This document shows positions 33,081 to 45,500 of a stretch of DNA of 64,000 nucleotides, in pieces (positions within the stretch are counted from its first letter, which is position 1; every line of letters begins with the position of its first letter). The DNA comes from Branchiostoma belcheri (Eukaryota; Chordata; Leptocardii; Amphioxiformes; Branchiostomatidae). The translations under genes and the position numbers were made by a program. The notes beneath the pieces were generated by a model, which saw only the letters and a list, made by a program, of their open reading frames with translations, searched no databases and was not told the DNA's origin. The stretch spans positions 1,744,422-1,808,421 of the forward strand of contig NW_017804120.1 in NCBI RefSeq assembly GCF_001625305.1. Direction: 5' to 3'.

Positions 33081-33734
33081 TTTGCTTCTGACTGGTAGAG
33101 GCTGGCCACTGACCCCACGTCTGATTTGGTAGCCTAAGGCTATGCTATTTCGGGTACAAATTACTTAGTAGTAACACCCTTCTGGTAAACAGAAGGCCGA
33201 AGTTAGTGAACTTTGTAGCGCCCAGTTATTTAGAAAATCCCTTTTAAGGACCCGTGAATGTCATGATCAGGTCAGCAACACTGTCTTAGCCTCAAGCAAC
33301 GATTTTTGTTAGGATAAGACTGACCCTCTTGCCCGTTTACATTGTGACTTACACACGGTGCCACGGCCAACTATGCCCATTGCTTTACATCATATGTTAC
33401 TTTGACATTTCCATTGTGCGCAGACAGGTTTGGTGGCATTTTAGGTGACAGCTTTGCACGCTAAGGTCAGACGCTGTCGGTCGTTTGGTTGTATTGGTGA
33501 GAATGCTAGCCCGAGTATATCCAGTTTATCGTGGTTGGGGCAGGCTGTCTTCGGGGCTCTGATAGTTTTTTTCCCGCCCAGCTCAACAGACCGCCCGGTA
33601 AGAGTGTTACGCCTGTGATAGAGACGTCAAGGTGAGCTAGAGTTTTGCACGCCGGCAGTTGATTAGCCCACCGATCGTGGTGGGCCTAATCAAACTATCG
33701 CAAAACCTACCGGGGAACTGGTTCTACAACCACA

Positions 33735-34425
33735 TTAGGCCACACCGACTTAAAATTTTATGGATGACATCCTCTGAAGACCCCCAAACTAGTGCGCGCG
33801 GGTGAATAAAAAAAGTCCCGGCCAAAAAGAAAAATTCTACTAAACCACGGGAATACAAAGCTGGTATTGTGAATTTGAGGCAGTACATAGCGACGTATAC
33901 GACAAGCCGGTGCGTGCTTTCTTTTTTTGCGGAATTTTTTTTTTTATTCCAACATGCAATCACCAGACGTGGTGACGGCACACTCAAGTTTTTTCAACTT
34001 ATATTAATGCCGCCACCAACACAGGGGACAAATACATTACAGGACAATACTCATTTACACCTGAGCTAAGTGAGGAAAGCCGTGTAAAGTGCCTTTCCCA
34101 AGGACACAAGATCGGTGGCATGTCAGGACTCGAACCCGGGACTCTAAGTTCCGAGTCGCGTACACTGCCGCTACGCCACACGACCCCACGAATTGCGGAA
34201 TTTATGAATCGTTACTGTACTTAATGTACTGAGTTCTTGAGTTGTGGAGCTCCGACAGCCTGGGTGCCGTCCTTCGGATCGGCTCCATATTACCGCTAGC
34301 TACCATGGACTACCCAGGCCTAGAGCCAGGCCATATAGCCTCGGAGGACGTGATTTTTTTTGAGAACAGGTGAAAATCAATGTGCGCGTATATGTCATCC
34401 ATAAATTAAGTCAGCGTGGCCTTAT
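33735..34425. mobile_element. TIR element, GGCCACACC family, with a SINE inserted
   Basis: Ends TAGGCCACACCGACTTAAAA and TTAAGTCAGCGTGGCCTTA with subterminal GGATGACATCC / TATGTCATCC. The interior is enlarged by the SINE at 33946-34190. Confidence 0.7.
33946..34190 (-). repeat. tRNA-derived SINE nested in a TIR element
   Basis: Minus-strand copy closely matching 10577-10822, with tail TATTCCAACATGCAATCACC at 33946. Confidence 0.7.
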
Positions 34426-34763
34426 GAACGAAGAAAAGAAGTTTTCTTTACCTACTGGATGAAGCACGCCATAGTTGCATGACTCTAAATATCCATTGTG
34501 GTCGGAGAAAATAGGTTTTTTCTTCCAGAATAGGTAGGCAAGTTTTTATTATCATTTTGCACGGATAGAACATGTTTTTCGTTTCAGAATAGATACACAT
34601 GCAAGTTCTAAATATTATTTCTGCATGAATAGAACAAGTTTATTTTGTTCCTGAATAGATCCGTAAGCTCTATCATTTCAACAACAATAATCATTTTATT
34701 TCTAACATTAATTTAATTTGTCTTGTATAAAGCTGGCATTACAATTGCTAGCTTGTGTCTTGG

Positions 34764-37700
34764 ATGATGGCAAAACACGGACGTCTGCGGTACATTGAAG
34801 ACGCCAAATGGCCGAAAGATGGCGGTCATTTCAGGGGGCCAGTGGTCAGTTGTGACGTTCTGTCAGTAGGGACAGTGACTGAAGTTTTCATCGCACAGGT
34901 AATACCATTTACATTCACATTAACACCATTGATATACTTAGTAGCCATTTCTACTAGAGAGGGGTGTTATTTTCTTCTTTATATTCAACTTTAGCCCTCA
35001 TTTCCTTATGCTCCCATGTCTTACATTCATGTGAAAAAATAGAATTAAGCCCGACACCCTTCCCTGAAAATTATTTGTCAACCCTGAATTCGAAAATGCA
35101 AGATTTTGTCAAATTGCAAAGCTTTTGAGAAAGTAGAACCTAGAAATATAAGTACTTTCCACTACAAAACATGTAGTGCCAAGGTCATTTGGTACGTCAA
35201 AGTTCACCGAAATGGTCCAAAATCTTTCACAAATTCTGTTAACTTCAATGTAGGAAAAATTCATTATTGACTTATATGCTCTTTCATACGATATGTCATG
35301 TCGTAAATATTTTGTCAAATAAATAAGTCCAACTTCAAGATCATATCTATCTATCTGTCTGTCTATCTATATTTGAACGTCTTTTTTCGTCTTTTTATTT
35401 TATTTTTCAGAGGAGTGAGGAAGAAAAGGTGACAGTGTACACAGAAGAAGGGACTTTCCTTCGCAGTTGGACTACCGACAAACTTGACTCCCCGCACGGG
35501 CTGAGAGTGCATGTACCGCCGAGGGGTGGTCTGAATTCAGCGGAGGTGTGGGTGACTGACATCGGGCAAGGTATTAGATGCTTATGTCCCAGCCACATTT
35601 TCAAGTGGGTCTGCTACTGGTATATCCAGAACCGCACTTTATCCAGCACCATGGACAGACAGTTCTGGCCATGAATAGTTCATTCTACTCTTCCAGAACC
35701 GTGCCAGGGGCAAATCAACGTTCTATCCACAACCGTGCAATATATACCGAGCTTATCCTATCTCTTAACCCATTCAGGAAAAGAACTAGGTAGGCACGGT
35801 TCTGGATATTCTCCAAGTACCCAGGAACGTAGATTTGCCCCATGCAAAGTTCTGGATATGAGTAGGGTGGACTATCCAGAACCGTGCCTGATCCTAACTC
35901 TAACCCATTCAGGCATATATAGGCACAGTTCTGGATAGGGCCCATTCGGGAATTGGCTGTCACAGTAACAGTTACAATTCAAATTTTCCTTTACGCTACG
36001 AATCCTTGTAGGGACCATCCCTGGCAGATTTTAAATGCTGCTATATTCATATCTATATCTGTATATCTGTATCTATATTTTGTTTTCAATAACCAGGGAT
36101 TAGCCAAATAAAGTACCTTGTACAGTACTATAAGTATCTTGCTAACTCGATAAAAATATCTATTTACGTATCTCTATATCGATATCTAACCATCTATATA
36201 GAGTACAGACGTACAGATAGAGAGAACATAGGGAGAGAAAGAGAGATGTATAAATATATAGTTAGACACTCAAGACGACTTCTTACGACCTCTCAGGGCC
36301 CTACGGTTGCTCCTTGAAGATGTTCGATCGCTACGGGAACCTTAAGATCACACTCGGCACGCCAGGGAAGAGAGGATCAGGCCTGGACCCATTACAGTTT
36401 GACCAAGTGTCGGACCTGGCGTTCAACCCTTCCGGAGACATGTTCGTTGTTGATGGCGACGATGGCATCAACCATAGACTGCTGAAGCTGTCAGCAGGTA
36501 AAGAAAAATTGATAACTAGAAAGGTAACATTTGCAAAGCAAATGAATAATGTTTACCTTCGTATATGGTCTGCTTTGTTAAGAATTACTCAAAACATATA
36601 CGGCGACAGGGGTCTAAATCCCTCCTGCTATAAAATTGCAACATGATGTAACCCAACACCAGTTTCCATGGTGAAAAACGGAAGAAGAAACAGAGCAAAA
36701 ACAATATGTTTTCCCAAAAAGAATTAAACTCAAAAAATAAATTTGACTCACCTGAAGTTTCGACCGAATCTCTCGTTCTTTATCAGCTATCAGGCCCAGG
36801 TCTGTAGACACGTGATTTTTTCCGCACGTATGGGGGTATGCATGTTGAACTTCGAAGGAGACTTCGAATTCGCCTCGGCCGCCACACTAGGCTCAAGTTC
36901 ATTCCACCCGTATGAAGTGAAGATTTTTCTATTGTCTGATTTTTGTTCTCAGACCGCCGGTTGGTCTGGAGTGTTGGTGAGGAGGGCTCCAGGCCGGGTC
37001 AGTTCTACGTGCCACACAGTGTAGATGTAGACAGGTTCGGACAGGTATTTACTCATTCATTCATTCATTCATTCATTCATTCATTCATTCATTCATTCAT
37101 TCATTCACTCACTCTTTCATTCACTCATTCATTCATTCATTCACTCATTCATTCACTCATTCATATGTATTTATTGACTCACTCCCTCGCTCCCTCACTC
37201 ATTCATTCACTCCCTCGCTCATTCATTCACTCACTCACTCCCTCTCTCCCTCACTCACTCATTCACTCACTCACTCACTCACTCACTCACTCACTCACTC
37301 ATTAATTCATTCACTCATATGAATTTATTGAGTATTTGGCAAGAAGAACTGTTACAGTAGTTGCTTATGTGACGCCTTCTACTTAAAACATAAAACGAGA
37401 GTAAAACACTGACAAAATACATAATTATATTATTACAAAATGGGTGAAGAAAAATGAGCATAAACAAGACAAATTGATGATCAGTTTCAAGTATCTACCT
37501 GTACAGTAAATAAAGGTTTGAACTACATTGAAAACATTACAGTTGTGTGGATATGTATTATATATGTATTATATATATTGGGCAGGTATGGGTGGCCGAT
37601 AGAAGGAACAGTCGGATCCAGGTCTTTAACGGACAGACGGGCAGCTATATCGGCAAGTGGGATCTTGAGGAGCATGTCTATGGACTCAGGTGATTATTTC

Positions 37701-40069
37701 ATTTTTATTTAATTATTAAACATGTGGAAGGTTTGAAAAAACAGGTGGCTATCACCTCTTCAAGATGTCAAACCTGAGACCAGACTGTATGATCTCATAC
37801 GTTCTATCCGAGAAGACGTCGCTAGCCAAAGCTAGGTACTCATTTGCACCTGGGTGAAGTAAGGAAAATCGAGTAAATTGCCTTTCATAAAAGCACAAGA
37901 TCGGTGACATGGCAGGATTCGAACCCGGGATCAATAACAAAAAATTATTACAAAGAAGTGCCAGTCAATAAAAAATAGTCAAAACAGAAATAATACTGAA
38001 ACAAGATGAAGAACAGGTAATTGTGTGTTTATTTTTGTGACATACGACTGTACACGGCCCCGCTGTCCTTCTGCAGGACTGCTAGCCACTACATCTCTAC
38101 AAAATATCGCAATATCTTTTCAGATCAGAATGTAACCATTGACTCTTTAGTGTAGGGAGAAAGTGCTATGTTCTTGGTAAGGCCATGTTGATTTGATTAT
38201 ATGGATGACATCCGCGCGCGGATGAATTTTCGGCCGTTTAAAAAAAAAAAGTTTTCAACCATACTGTAAATCGTACAAAACAGTTGCAAAATGAGCAAAA
38301 ATATACCGTAAGTTACAAAAAAACCATACCAATGTCGTAGAATGCCAAAATCAAACGAAGAAAGACGAAATTGTAAAGAAATGAACTTGAAGACTAGATT
38401 ACAGTATTTGCCAAACCATATTCTGTCCCATTTGTTCAACCCTCATGACCACGTAGATTTCATATAATGAAAACAACTTTTTTTTTTCAATTTTTTTTTA
38501 TTCGCACGCGCGCATCAATTTTGGGGTTCCCGGAGGATGTCATCCATATAATCAAATCAACATGGCCTAAGGCCAAAAACAAATCACAAAAAATACTCAA
38601 TTAAAAGAATGTTAATTATAAATGAGAATAACATAAGAATAACATGCCTTATATTTTTTTAGGTTCAGTACAGATAAGTCCTTGGTCCTTGTTCTCGAAG
38701 AGTTGGTCGGCAACCTTTTGATGTTCGAGTCTCCGGATATGCCTGGTTACCTTGGTAACTACAGGATGATTGGCATTTTGCACGTGCCGACCCCGGTCAT
38801 ACCGCACCTGTTCTGTGTGAGCCAGGTAACTATGGCCTTGTTCATATGAAGTCACCCGAACCGCGATTCGGGTAACTCGCATTCCTCACATCTGGTCCAC
38901 GTGCCACACATTCCTTTCAAACCGTGTCCGATGACGATTCTCCGAATCTACATTAATTATTGTTTGATGAAAACACGCAAGGTTGATGTCAGGTCAACGA
39001 CCTGCTTGCTGGTGCCCCCCTCCCAGCGTATCTCGGCCGAATGCCGACGTTGTCCCGCCAGAGGCGGCGAAACTCGTCCTAGAATGGACACATTATTCGA
39101 TATTACTGCTCTTTAAGTTGCTGCCACGTAAATTATGGTATTGCATATAAATAAAGAAATACCACACCGTAATCCATGACCAGGCGAAGTCACATTGAAA
39201 TCACATTGCGTTCAGACGCACATCGCGATCCGGGAAAACCGGTTCGAAACCACCTCCCGAAGTAGTTTGGGATCGAGGCGCTTTCAATGTGATTTGGAGC
39301 GTTCAGATGGGGCCACTTGAAACCGGCTTCGGGATAAACCACATGTAAAGCGCCTTCACTGACTTCATATGAACAGGACCTTTGACTTTATTCGGATCCA
39401 CATTTAGCTGTAGCATTTAGCTTAGCTGTTCTTCCAGTGGTCCATTACATAATACAATACAACAATACAAAATAGCAATTGCCACATGCACACAATAACA
39501 TTGACACATTGTAACAACACAGACTACTATGCTTAAAAATACAATACATAATGCCATCTGTGTTGGTAGTTACATATTTAAAGTTAAAACTTTTGGTCCA
39601 ACACAAAAAATTCTCTCACCTTCAACCGCGACGGGGGCTGACATCGTCTACCAGATACCTTTGACCCAGTGTTGACGTCACACTTCAAAGAAGCCACGTG
39701 ACAAGCTTCACTGGGTCAGTCTACTGAGGAAGACCAGAGTGATTGGTCGAAAGCTCTAGGTGAGAGAATTTTTTGTGTTGGACCGAAAGTTTTAACCTTA
39801 AACAGTACATAATGTCAATCAAACACATGCAACTGTCCTATCTTGTGAAGTGTTCCAATTATTATAATTAGCCATTCGGTACAAGAGCCTCTTGTTTTCA
39901 GGTAACAGAAGCTGTGTTCATCGCTCAACTTGGAGCTGGACGGTGCCAAAAATTTGTCCTCAAGAAAAGGAAGACAGCGCGTTGGCTTTGGCTGGGAATC
40001 GTATGTTGTTGTTTCCAGAACAGGTCGGTATCCCAAGTAGGCTCCAGGACCCGCCTGGCCTGGGATTGA
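34764..40069 (+). CDS. NHLRC3: NHL-repeat protein, NHLRC3 ortholog (5' end uncertain)
   Basis: Beta-propeller protein of the NHLRC3 family. Exons: 34764 (or acceptor at 34752)-34898, 35411-35570, 36297-36497, 36953-37044, 37586-37689, 38663-38825, 39902-40069 (stop). From the Met at 34764 this gives 340 residues; human NHLRC3 is 347. Blocks match in order: EDAKWPKDGGHF, SPHGLRVHVPP, EVWVTDIGQGPYG, LGTPGKRGSGLDPLQFD, GDMFVVDGDDGINHRLLKL, GQFYVPHSVDVDRFGQVWVA, DRRNSRIQVFNGQTGSYIG and EAVFIAQLGAGRCQKF. An in-frame TAG at 34749 sits just before a possible acceptor at 34750-34751, so the signal-peptide exon usual in the family probably lies upstream and was not recognised. The last 25 or so residues after QKFVLKKRKTARW have no counterpart in the family and run into a tandem repeat. 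All internal phases agree. Confidence 0.88.
35600..35950. repeat. Repeated and inverted TATCCAGAACCGTGCC words
   Basis: ATCCAGAACCG-type words on one strand and CGGTTCTGGATA or CAGTTCTGGATA on the other occur at least six times in an NHLRC3 intron. A related pair lies near 4327-4410. Confidence 0.5.
36515..36728 (-). repeat. Dispersed ~270-bp repeat (TTTACC family)
   Basis: Reverse copy starting CTAGAAAGGTAACATTTGCA only 17 bases after the exon 3 donor of NHLRC3. Confidence 0.65.
37048..37320. repeat. CATT/CACT tetranucleotide microsatellite
   Basis: About 270 bases of ATTC and ACTC units directly inside an NHLRC3 donor (exon ends 37044). Confidence 0.95.
37825..37935 (-). repeat. SINE remnant
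   Basis: GGATTCGAACCCGGGATC and the GTAAAT/TGCCTTTC body words match the tRNA-headed SINE in reverse. Only the head is left. Confidence 0.45.
38178..38571. mobile_element. TIR element, GGCCATGTTGATTTG family
   Basis: Inverted ends as at 11098-11402, with GCGCGCG near each end. ~394 bp. In an NHLRC3 intron. Confidence 0.8.
38833..39381. mobile_element. TIR element (GGCCTTGTTCATATGAA family), uninterrupted copy
   Basis: GGCCTTGTTCATATGAAGTC and GACTTCATATGAACAGGACC ends, ~549 bp, no coding frame. Starts 7 bases inside the NHLRC3 intron after the exon ending at 38825. Confidence 0.85.
39612..39795 (+). repeat. Dispersed ~185-bp repeat with hammerhead-like motif
   Basis: Second copy of the 9597-9790 repeat. 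39724-39752 reads CTGAGGA, A, GACCAG / TTGGTC stem, GAAA. Confidence 0.65.
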
Positions 40070-40775
40070 ACCTACTTGGGATAGCCCTGCATCCAGAGCG
40101 GGTCATAATTCCAACTAGGCTGGGCGAGCCATCTGGGATATCCCACATATCTCACGGGATCAGACCTACTTGGAATAGACATGCATCCAGAATGGGCCGT
40201 AATCCCAAAGAGGCTCAGAGACCCGTCTGGGAGATCACAGAATAGGTCGCGGGATCAGACCTTAATTTGGAAAAGACCTGCATCCAGAATGGGCCGTAAT
40301 CCCAAAGAGGCTCAGAGACCCGTCTGGGAGATCACAGAATAGGTCGCGGGATCAGACCTTAATTTGGAAAAGACCTGCATCCAGAATGGGCCGTAATCCC
40401 AAAGAGGCTCAGAGACCCGTCTGGGAGATCACAGAATAGGTCGCGGGATCAGACCTTAACTTGGGATAGCCCTGTATCCAGAACGGGTCATAATTCCAAC
40501 CAGGCTCGGCAACCTATCTGGGATATCCCACATATCTCGCGTGATCAGACCTACTTGGAATAGACATGCATCCAGAATGGGCCGTAATCCCAAAAAGGCT
40601 CAGAGACCCGTCTGGGAGATCACAGAATAGATCGCGGGATCAGACCTTAATTTGGGATAGTCTGCATCCAGAATGGGTCGTAATCCCAAATAGGCTCAGC
40701 GACCCATCTGGGATATCCCACATAGGTCGCGGGATCAGACCTTAACTTGGGATAGCCCTGTATCCAGAGAGACAG
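40015..40775. repeat. 97-bp tandem array, about 7-8 units, overlapping the NHLRC3 3' end
   Basis: GCATCCAGAATGGGCCGTAA-type unit starts lie about 97 bp apart (40183, 40280, 40378, ..., 40665). The first, more diverged unit contains the last NHLRC3 codons and stop. Confidence 0.85.
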
Positions 40776-41736
40776 CGACAGAGAAGGGAAAAGAGAAGGA
40801 AGGAAGAAAAAAAAGAGAAATGTGAATAACATGTAGTCAAGAAGCACATTGATTATGACAATATGGTAAAGCTATTCTAAATCCTAAAACATAACAGACT
40901 ATAACAATAACACGAAAGAAGGCCGGTATGTAAATAGGATAGCTCTTGATTTGGAAAATTTTAAATGATTTGGGTTTGTACATATTACCGAGATATACGA
41001 CTAGGTATCTTGCAATATGACCACGTACATTCCAAATGTTTTGTTTTCTCTTACAAAACAATACCACTTAAAACACAAGCATTAACATGTACAGTGTAGC
41101 TTTTTGTAAACTGGAATAATGCATGGTCATTAAGTATAACGTAATTTACATGTACACAATTCATCCCGTAAATATAGTGGTAGAAAACGTACTAAATATT
41201 AGTGGCAGGATGCAATTCTGATAAACTACCATTGTCATGCATGCAATTTTGTTTAAAGATGCTTGCCAAAAGTTGAATATCAATTCCTTTCAATCTGCCA
41301 AATTAGCAGACCAATATAAGTAGTATTTTTTTTTAAATGTCAGTATAAACTCATGAGGAAAATAGTCGAAATAACCTCTATTTTATAGTCGGAACAAAGC
41401 ACCACCACAGGAAATACAAAATGTTTATTTTTTTAAACATAAATGCATTTGCTTTGTGAAGTTGCCTTTTGTGTAAATGTGTGATACAACTTATATGCAT
41501 GTTATTATATTATATTACATTATATTATATTATATTATATTATATTATATTATATGCAGCTGCATGTTATTTTTGAAAAGTCCAGCTTTGAAGACTTGTG
41601 GTGAACCCTTGGGAACACTACCAATGGGTTTCTGAATAAAGTTTCACTAAAAATGAACTGAATACATCAATGTACCATCGTGTTACTGTCCAAGCAGAGA
41701 TTTGGGTTTTGGGTTATTTAGTTTTTTTTTTCTGTA
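40776..41736. other. Intergenic between convergent NHLRC3 and EGF-like genes
   Basis: AT-rich DNA with a TATAT repeat at 41503-41556. An AATAAA at 41635 is a weak candidate for a distant NHLRC3 polyadenylation signal. No gene seen. Confidence 0.4.
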
Positions 41737-41860
41737 TCTGTATAGCCGGTATAACCGCCCTTCGCACTTTGGCGTAACACACCAGCTTCGCAGGCACGCG
41801 GCGTGGCGGCAGCTAGCTATATCACTCTCAATCTTTGCACATTTAATTGCAGGAGTTGTT
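41737..41860 (-). repeat. LINE 3' end with one 50-bp unit
   Basis: One tail unit plus the GC-rich 3' UTR block shared with 52.1 kb and 63.9 kb, truncated within the UTR near 41860. Next to it (41877-41970) is an imperfect T-rich/A-rich hairpin. Confidence 0.55.
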
Positions 41861-42040
41861 TTTTTGGCGTGTTTTTACGCTTTCTTTTTTTGCACTGGTA
41901 TCTCTTTTTACGCCAATCTAATGTCTGTTGTGTTAGCGTAAAAAAGATATTAGTGCAAAAAAGAAAGCCTCATTAAAAAGCCTGAAACCTCGCCAAAAAT
42001 ATGCCAAAACCGAGACCATTGCTTGGAGAGTACCGCCGTG

Positions 42041-42575
42041 TTAAGCCTCGGTCACAACCCGCCGTACGTGCTTTTTCTCCGTACGTTTTTTGGGAGGCTA
42101 CGTCTGCTACGTTTTTTTCTGAAAACGTGGGGAAGGAGTGGCGTCGACGCACGTTACTCCCACGTTACTCGCACGGTTGCGCAAAGTGTAAGAGTGGGGT
42201 CTGCACGCCACGTCTGGCCGTGAGCGGTTGCGTGCATCGTTCGTTGCGCAAGTAGTCAGTGAGTTGTACGTGCTTACAACGCACGATCTATGTGCGATTG
42301 CAACTTTACCGTAAGGAGGCCGTACTCACACGTGCGTCTTACGTACGGTACGAACGGGACACGCGCGTCGCCCGTACTCGCACGCACGGGTGGTGAATCC
42401 GTAGACCGCACGCAGAAAAAGTTTTACATGCACTTAAAATTCTACGGCGTGTCTGCGTGCTCCCAAATCCGTAGGTACGGAGGCGGTACTCACCACGCAC
42501 GGATGCCCTACGTTTGCCCACGTTTTTGCACGTAGACAGCAGAAGCACGTACGGCGGGTTGTGACCGTGGCTTTA
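42041..42575. mobile_element. GC-rich TIR element, copy 2 (inverted relative to copy 1)
   Basis: Inverted ends GGTCACAACCCGCCGTACG / CGTACGGCGGGTTGTGACC. The interior aligns with the reverse complement of 32549-33080. The right tip TTA (42573-42575) is the stop codon of the minus-strand EGF-like gene. Confidence 0.88.
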
Positions 42576-45500
42576 GGCAATGATTTCATACACATCGTTG
42601 GCCCAGAAGCCTCCTCTGCCTTCCCCGAGGCATTCGGTTGAACGACCGTACTTCTGGTACGTATGTTCCGCCGTGGACGACCCAAAACACTGCCCGTTAT
42701 CCTGCACGGCAAAGACTTTGTAACGCCGATCTTTGGCCACCTTGTAGCAAATTCTGACAGGGTCTTTACGGTGCCATGGCCAGTACGACGGGCCATGTAT
42801 TGTATATCTAGATTTTAGTCGCGGGTCTGTGTTCTCCATTGGGCTGATTGCTCGCCCAGGCATGTCTCTCCAGCAGCCAAGTTTCTTCAACTTCATCGGG
42901 TATTTGTCTTAATTAAGAAAAAAATAGTTACTCATCATTAAACATAACTTATTCAAGTAAGGACCTCATTTGCATAATTTGTGAGGAAATGCTAGAATGT
43001 CCTAGGTTGCCTTTGGGTGGAGAATATGAACAACTGATATACTAGTAATTCATGCAAATTCATGCAAAAGGATTGTAATGGAGACCAGTACTATGTGTGA
43101 AATGACAAACAAGTTCGGACACTTACTTGTTTCATAAGGCAACTACAATAGGCAAAACAACTTAGAATAGTTGATGTCTAATCTTAACCGTTCCAAGATC
43201 AAAGAAAAAAAAACAAGACTGTCAATGAAAACATACATTGCCATGGAGGCGGTGGTTGCTGTTAGGGTTATTTTTTCATGATTTTGAGGAAGCCTTGGTA
43301 CCCTCCCCTCCCCTGAGTGTATAGAGCCCCAGGGTCACAGAAAGTTGGGCATCCCAAGGGTTTCCAGGAATGTGGGCACGTCAACAAACAGAGCTGTGAG
43401 ACATTCCTGTGGACATTCCATGCCTGTGGACAAAATGCCTGTACCATTCCTAGAATTCTTAGAATAAACTACACACAATACTGTACCATTAGGCTCCTCC
43501 CAGAGACGTCGCCAAAAATCTTTGCTAGCATTATACATGCACGTATACATTGGAGACAGGCTTCAAAACAAAAACAATACCTATACATCCAGTTCCCTTA
43601 GCGAGGCCATCTCCGGCAAAGTCAGTTTCACAGGTACAAGTCGCGTCCAGAGCAGGAGCGGGGTTATCTGTACAGACGGCCTTGGCGTGACAAGGGTTAA
43701 CCAGGCAGGCGTCGATGTCTGTTGGTGGCAATGTTAAGTAACCATTAGAAAGATGTAAAAATAGACGAAAGTACAAAACATGGTTACTGAGAAAGGGAAA
43801 AAAGGAAAATTAAATCAAGGAAATGAAATAAAAAATAAAGAAAAAACTAGAAAGGTAACATTTGCAAAGCAAATGTATAATGTTTACTTCCGCATAATTC
43901 TTACTCAAACACATTCATATCAATGGTGACAGCAGTCTAAATCCCTAGGCCCTCCTGATATAAAATTGCAACATGATTCAACACCAGTTACCATGGTAAT
44001 AGACTGTATGGCCCAGGCCATTGACCTTTTGTGTTTTGAGAAGAGGAAACTGAGCAAAAACAATATATTTTCCTTCGGTAAACATAAAAAAAGAAATAAA
44101 AAAAGGTGTTGAAAAATGATACCCAAACATCCAGTTCCAGTGACAAGACCATCTCCTGTATATTCAGTCTTACAGGTACAAGTCGCATCCAGGGCAGGAG
44201 CGGGGTTATCTGTACAGGTGGCCTGGGCGTGACAAGGGTTAACCAGACAGGCGTCGGTATCTGTAGATGACAAAACATGCATGACAATTATTCCATAAAA
44301 GAAGATAATGATTGGTGGCAAAATTGAGCGCTAGTTATCAAGATGTAAAGATAGCCAAAAGTAGCTATTTGAGTAGTAAGAAAGGAAGAAAGCAAGAAAG
44401 GAAGCAAGAAAGAAAGAAAGAAAGAAGAAAGAGAAAGAAATAAAGAAAGAAAGGAAGAAAGAAAAAGAAAGAAAGAAAGGAGAAAGAAAGAAGAGAGAAA
44501 GAAAGAAAAAGGAGAAAGAAGAAAGAAAGAAGAAAGAAAGAAAGACAGAAAGAAACAAGAATTCCGAGACTTCATACCTCCATGAAATATGGGCTTGATA
44601 TGTAAATGTAAATTTCCTCTTTAATTATGCAAATTACCTCCGCATTAACATGATATATGCATCGTGATGTATGTTAACTTTTGATTAACTTACAGATGTC
44701 CCAAGTATGACATTCCCATTATTCACCATTAAGAAACCATAGAATTTTTGTATAAATTATGCAAATTAGGTCATCATTTGCATAATTAGTATCTGTTGAC
44801 GTTCTGCCTGCCATAGGTTACATACATTACATGTATGAAAGTAGTATAATGTAAAACACTGTAATCATAGAATTTCCTCATTAATTATGCAAATAAAGTC
44901 CTCATTTGCATAATTTGCATTTAATCATGTACATCTCTCTCTCAGCTACCTACACACCAAAAATTATGAAAATATGTTGTTCCTATCTGGACTTATTGGC
45001 TTTTAAACATTTCGCCAGAAAGTGCCCTGCAGTTCCAAAACAAGCTGCTAGGGGGACCAAACTCACACCACTTATTCCTGACAGAAAAAGCAATATGTCA
45101 CCAAAACATCAAGACCATAGCATGTTCAGGACAAAAGATACAAAAACCGGAAGTTCTGCTGCAGTACCAAGGTCATCCCCCAGGAGGCCCATATTTGACC
45201 TTGACGTTTGTCTTTCTAAGACTAACCAACATACCAAATGTCATCATAATCCATAAAGGCGTTCTGAAGTTATGCTGACCACAAAGTTGCGGAAACACAG
45301 ACAGACAGACAGACAGACACACATACATACATACATACATACAGACAGACACGCCAAAAACAATACCTCCATTTTTCATGGAGGTAACTAATACTAAAAT
45401 ATGATTCTAACGAGCTAATCTATTGTGTTTTCTTAGGAAAAGTATTATTACATTCTGTAATTCAGGGGATATATTAGCTATTTACAATATGGTGTCGCTT

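Noticed and set aside
41503-41556. TATA-rich promoter
   Set aside because: A simple TATAT microsatellite between two convergent gene ends.
42001-42548. Several frames of 66-84 codons in the GC-rich element
   Set aside because: The element is non-coding with long inverted ends; frames differ between its two copies.
44288-44575. Phe/Ser-rich minus-strand frames
   Set aside because: Read-through of a GAAA microsatellite.
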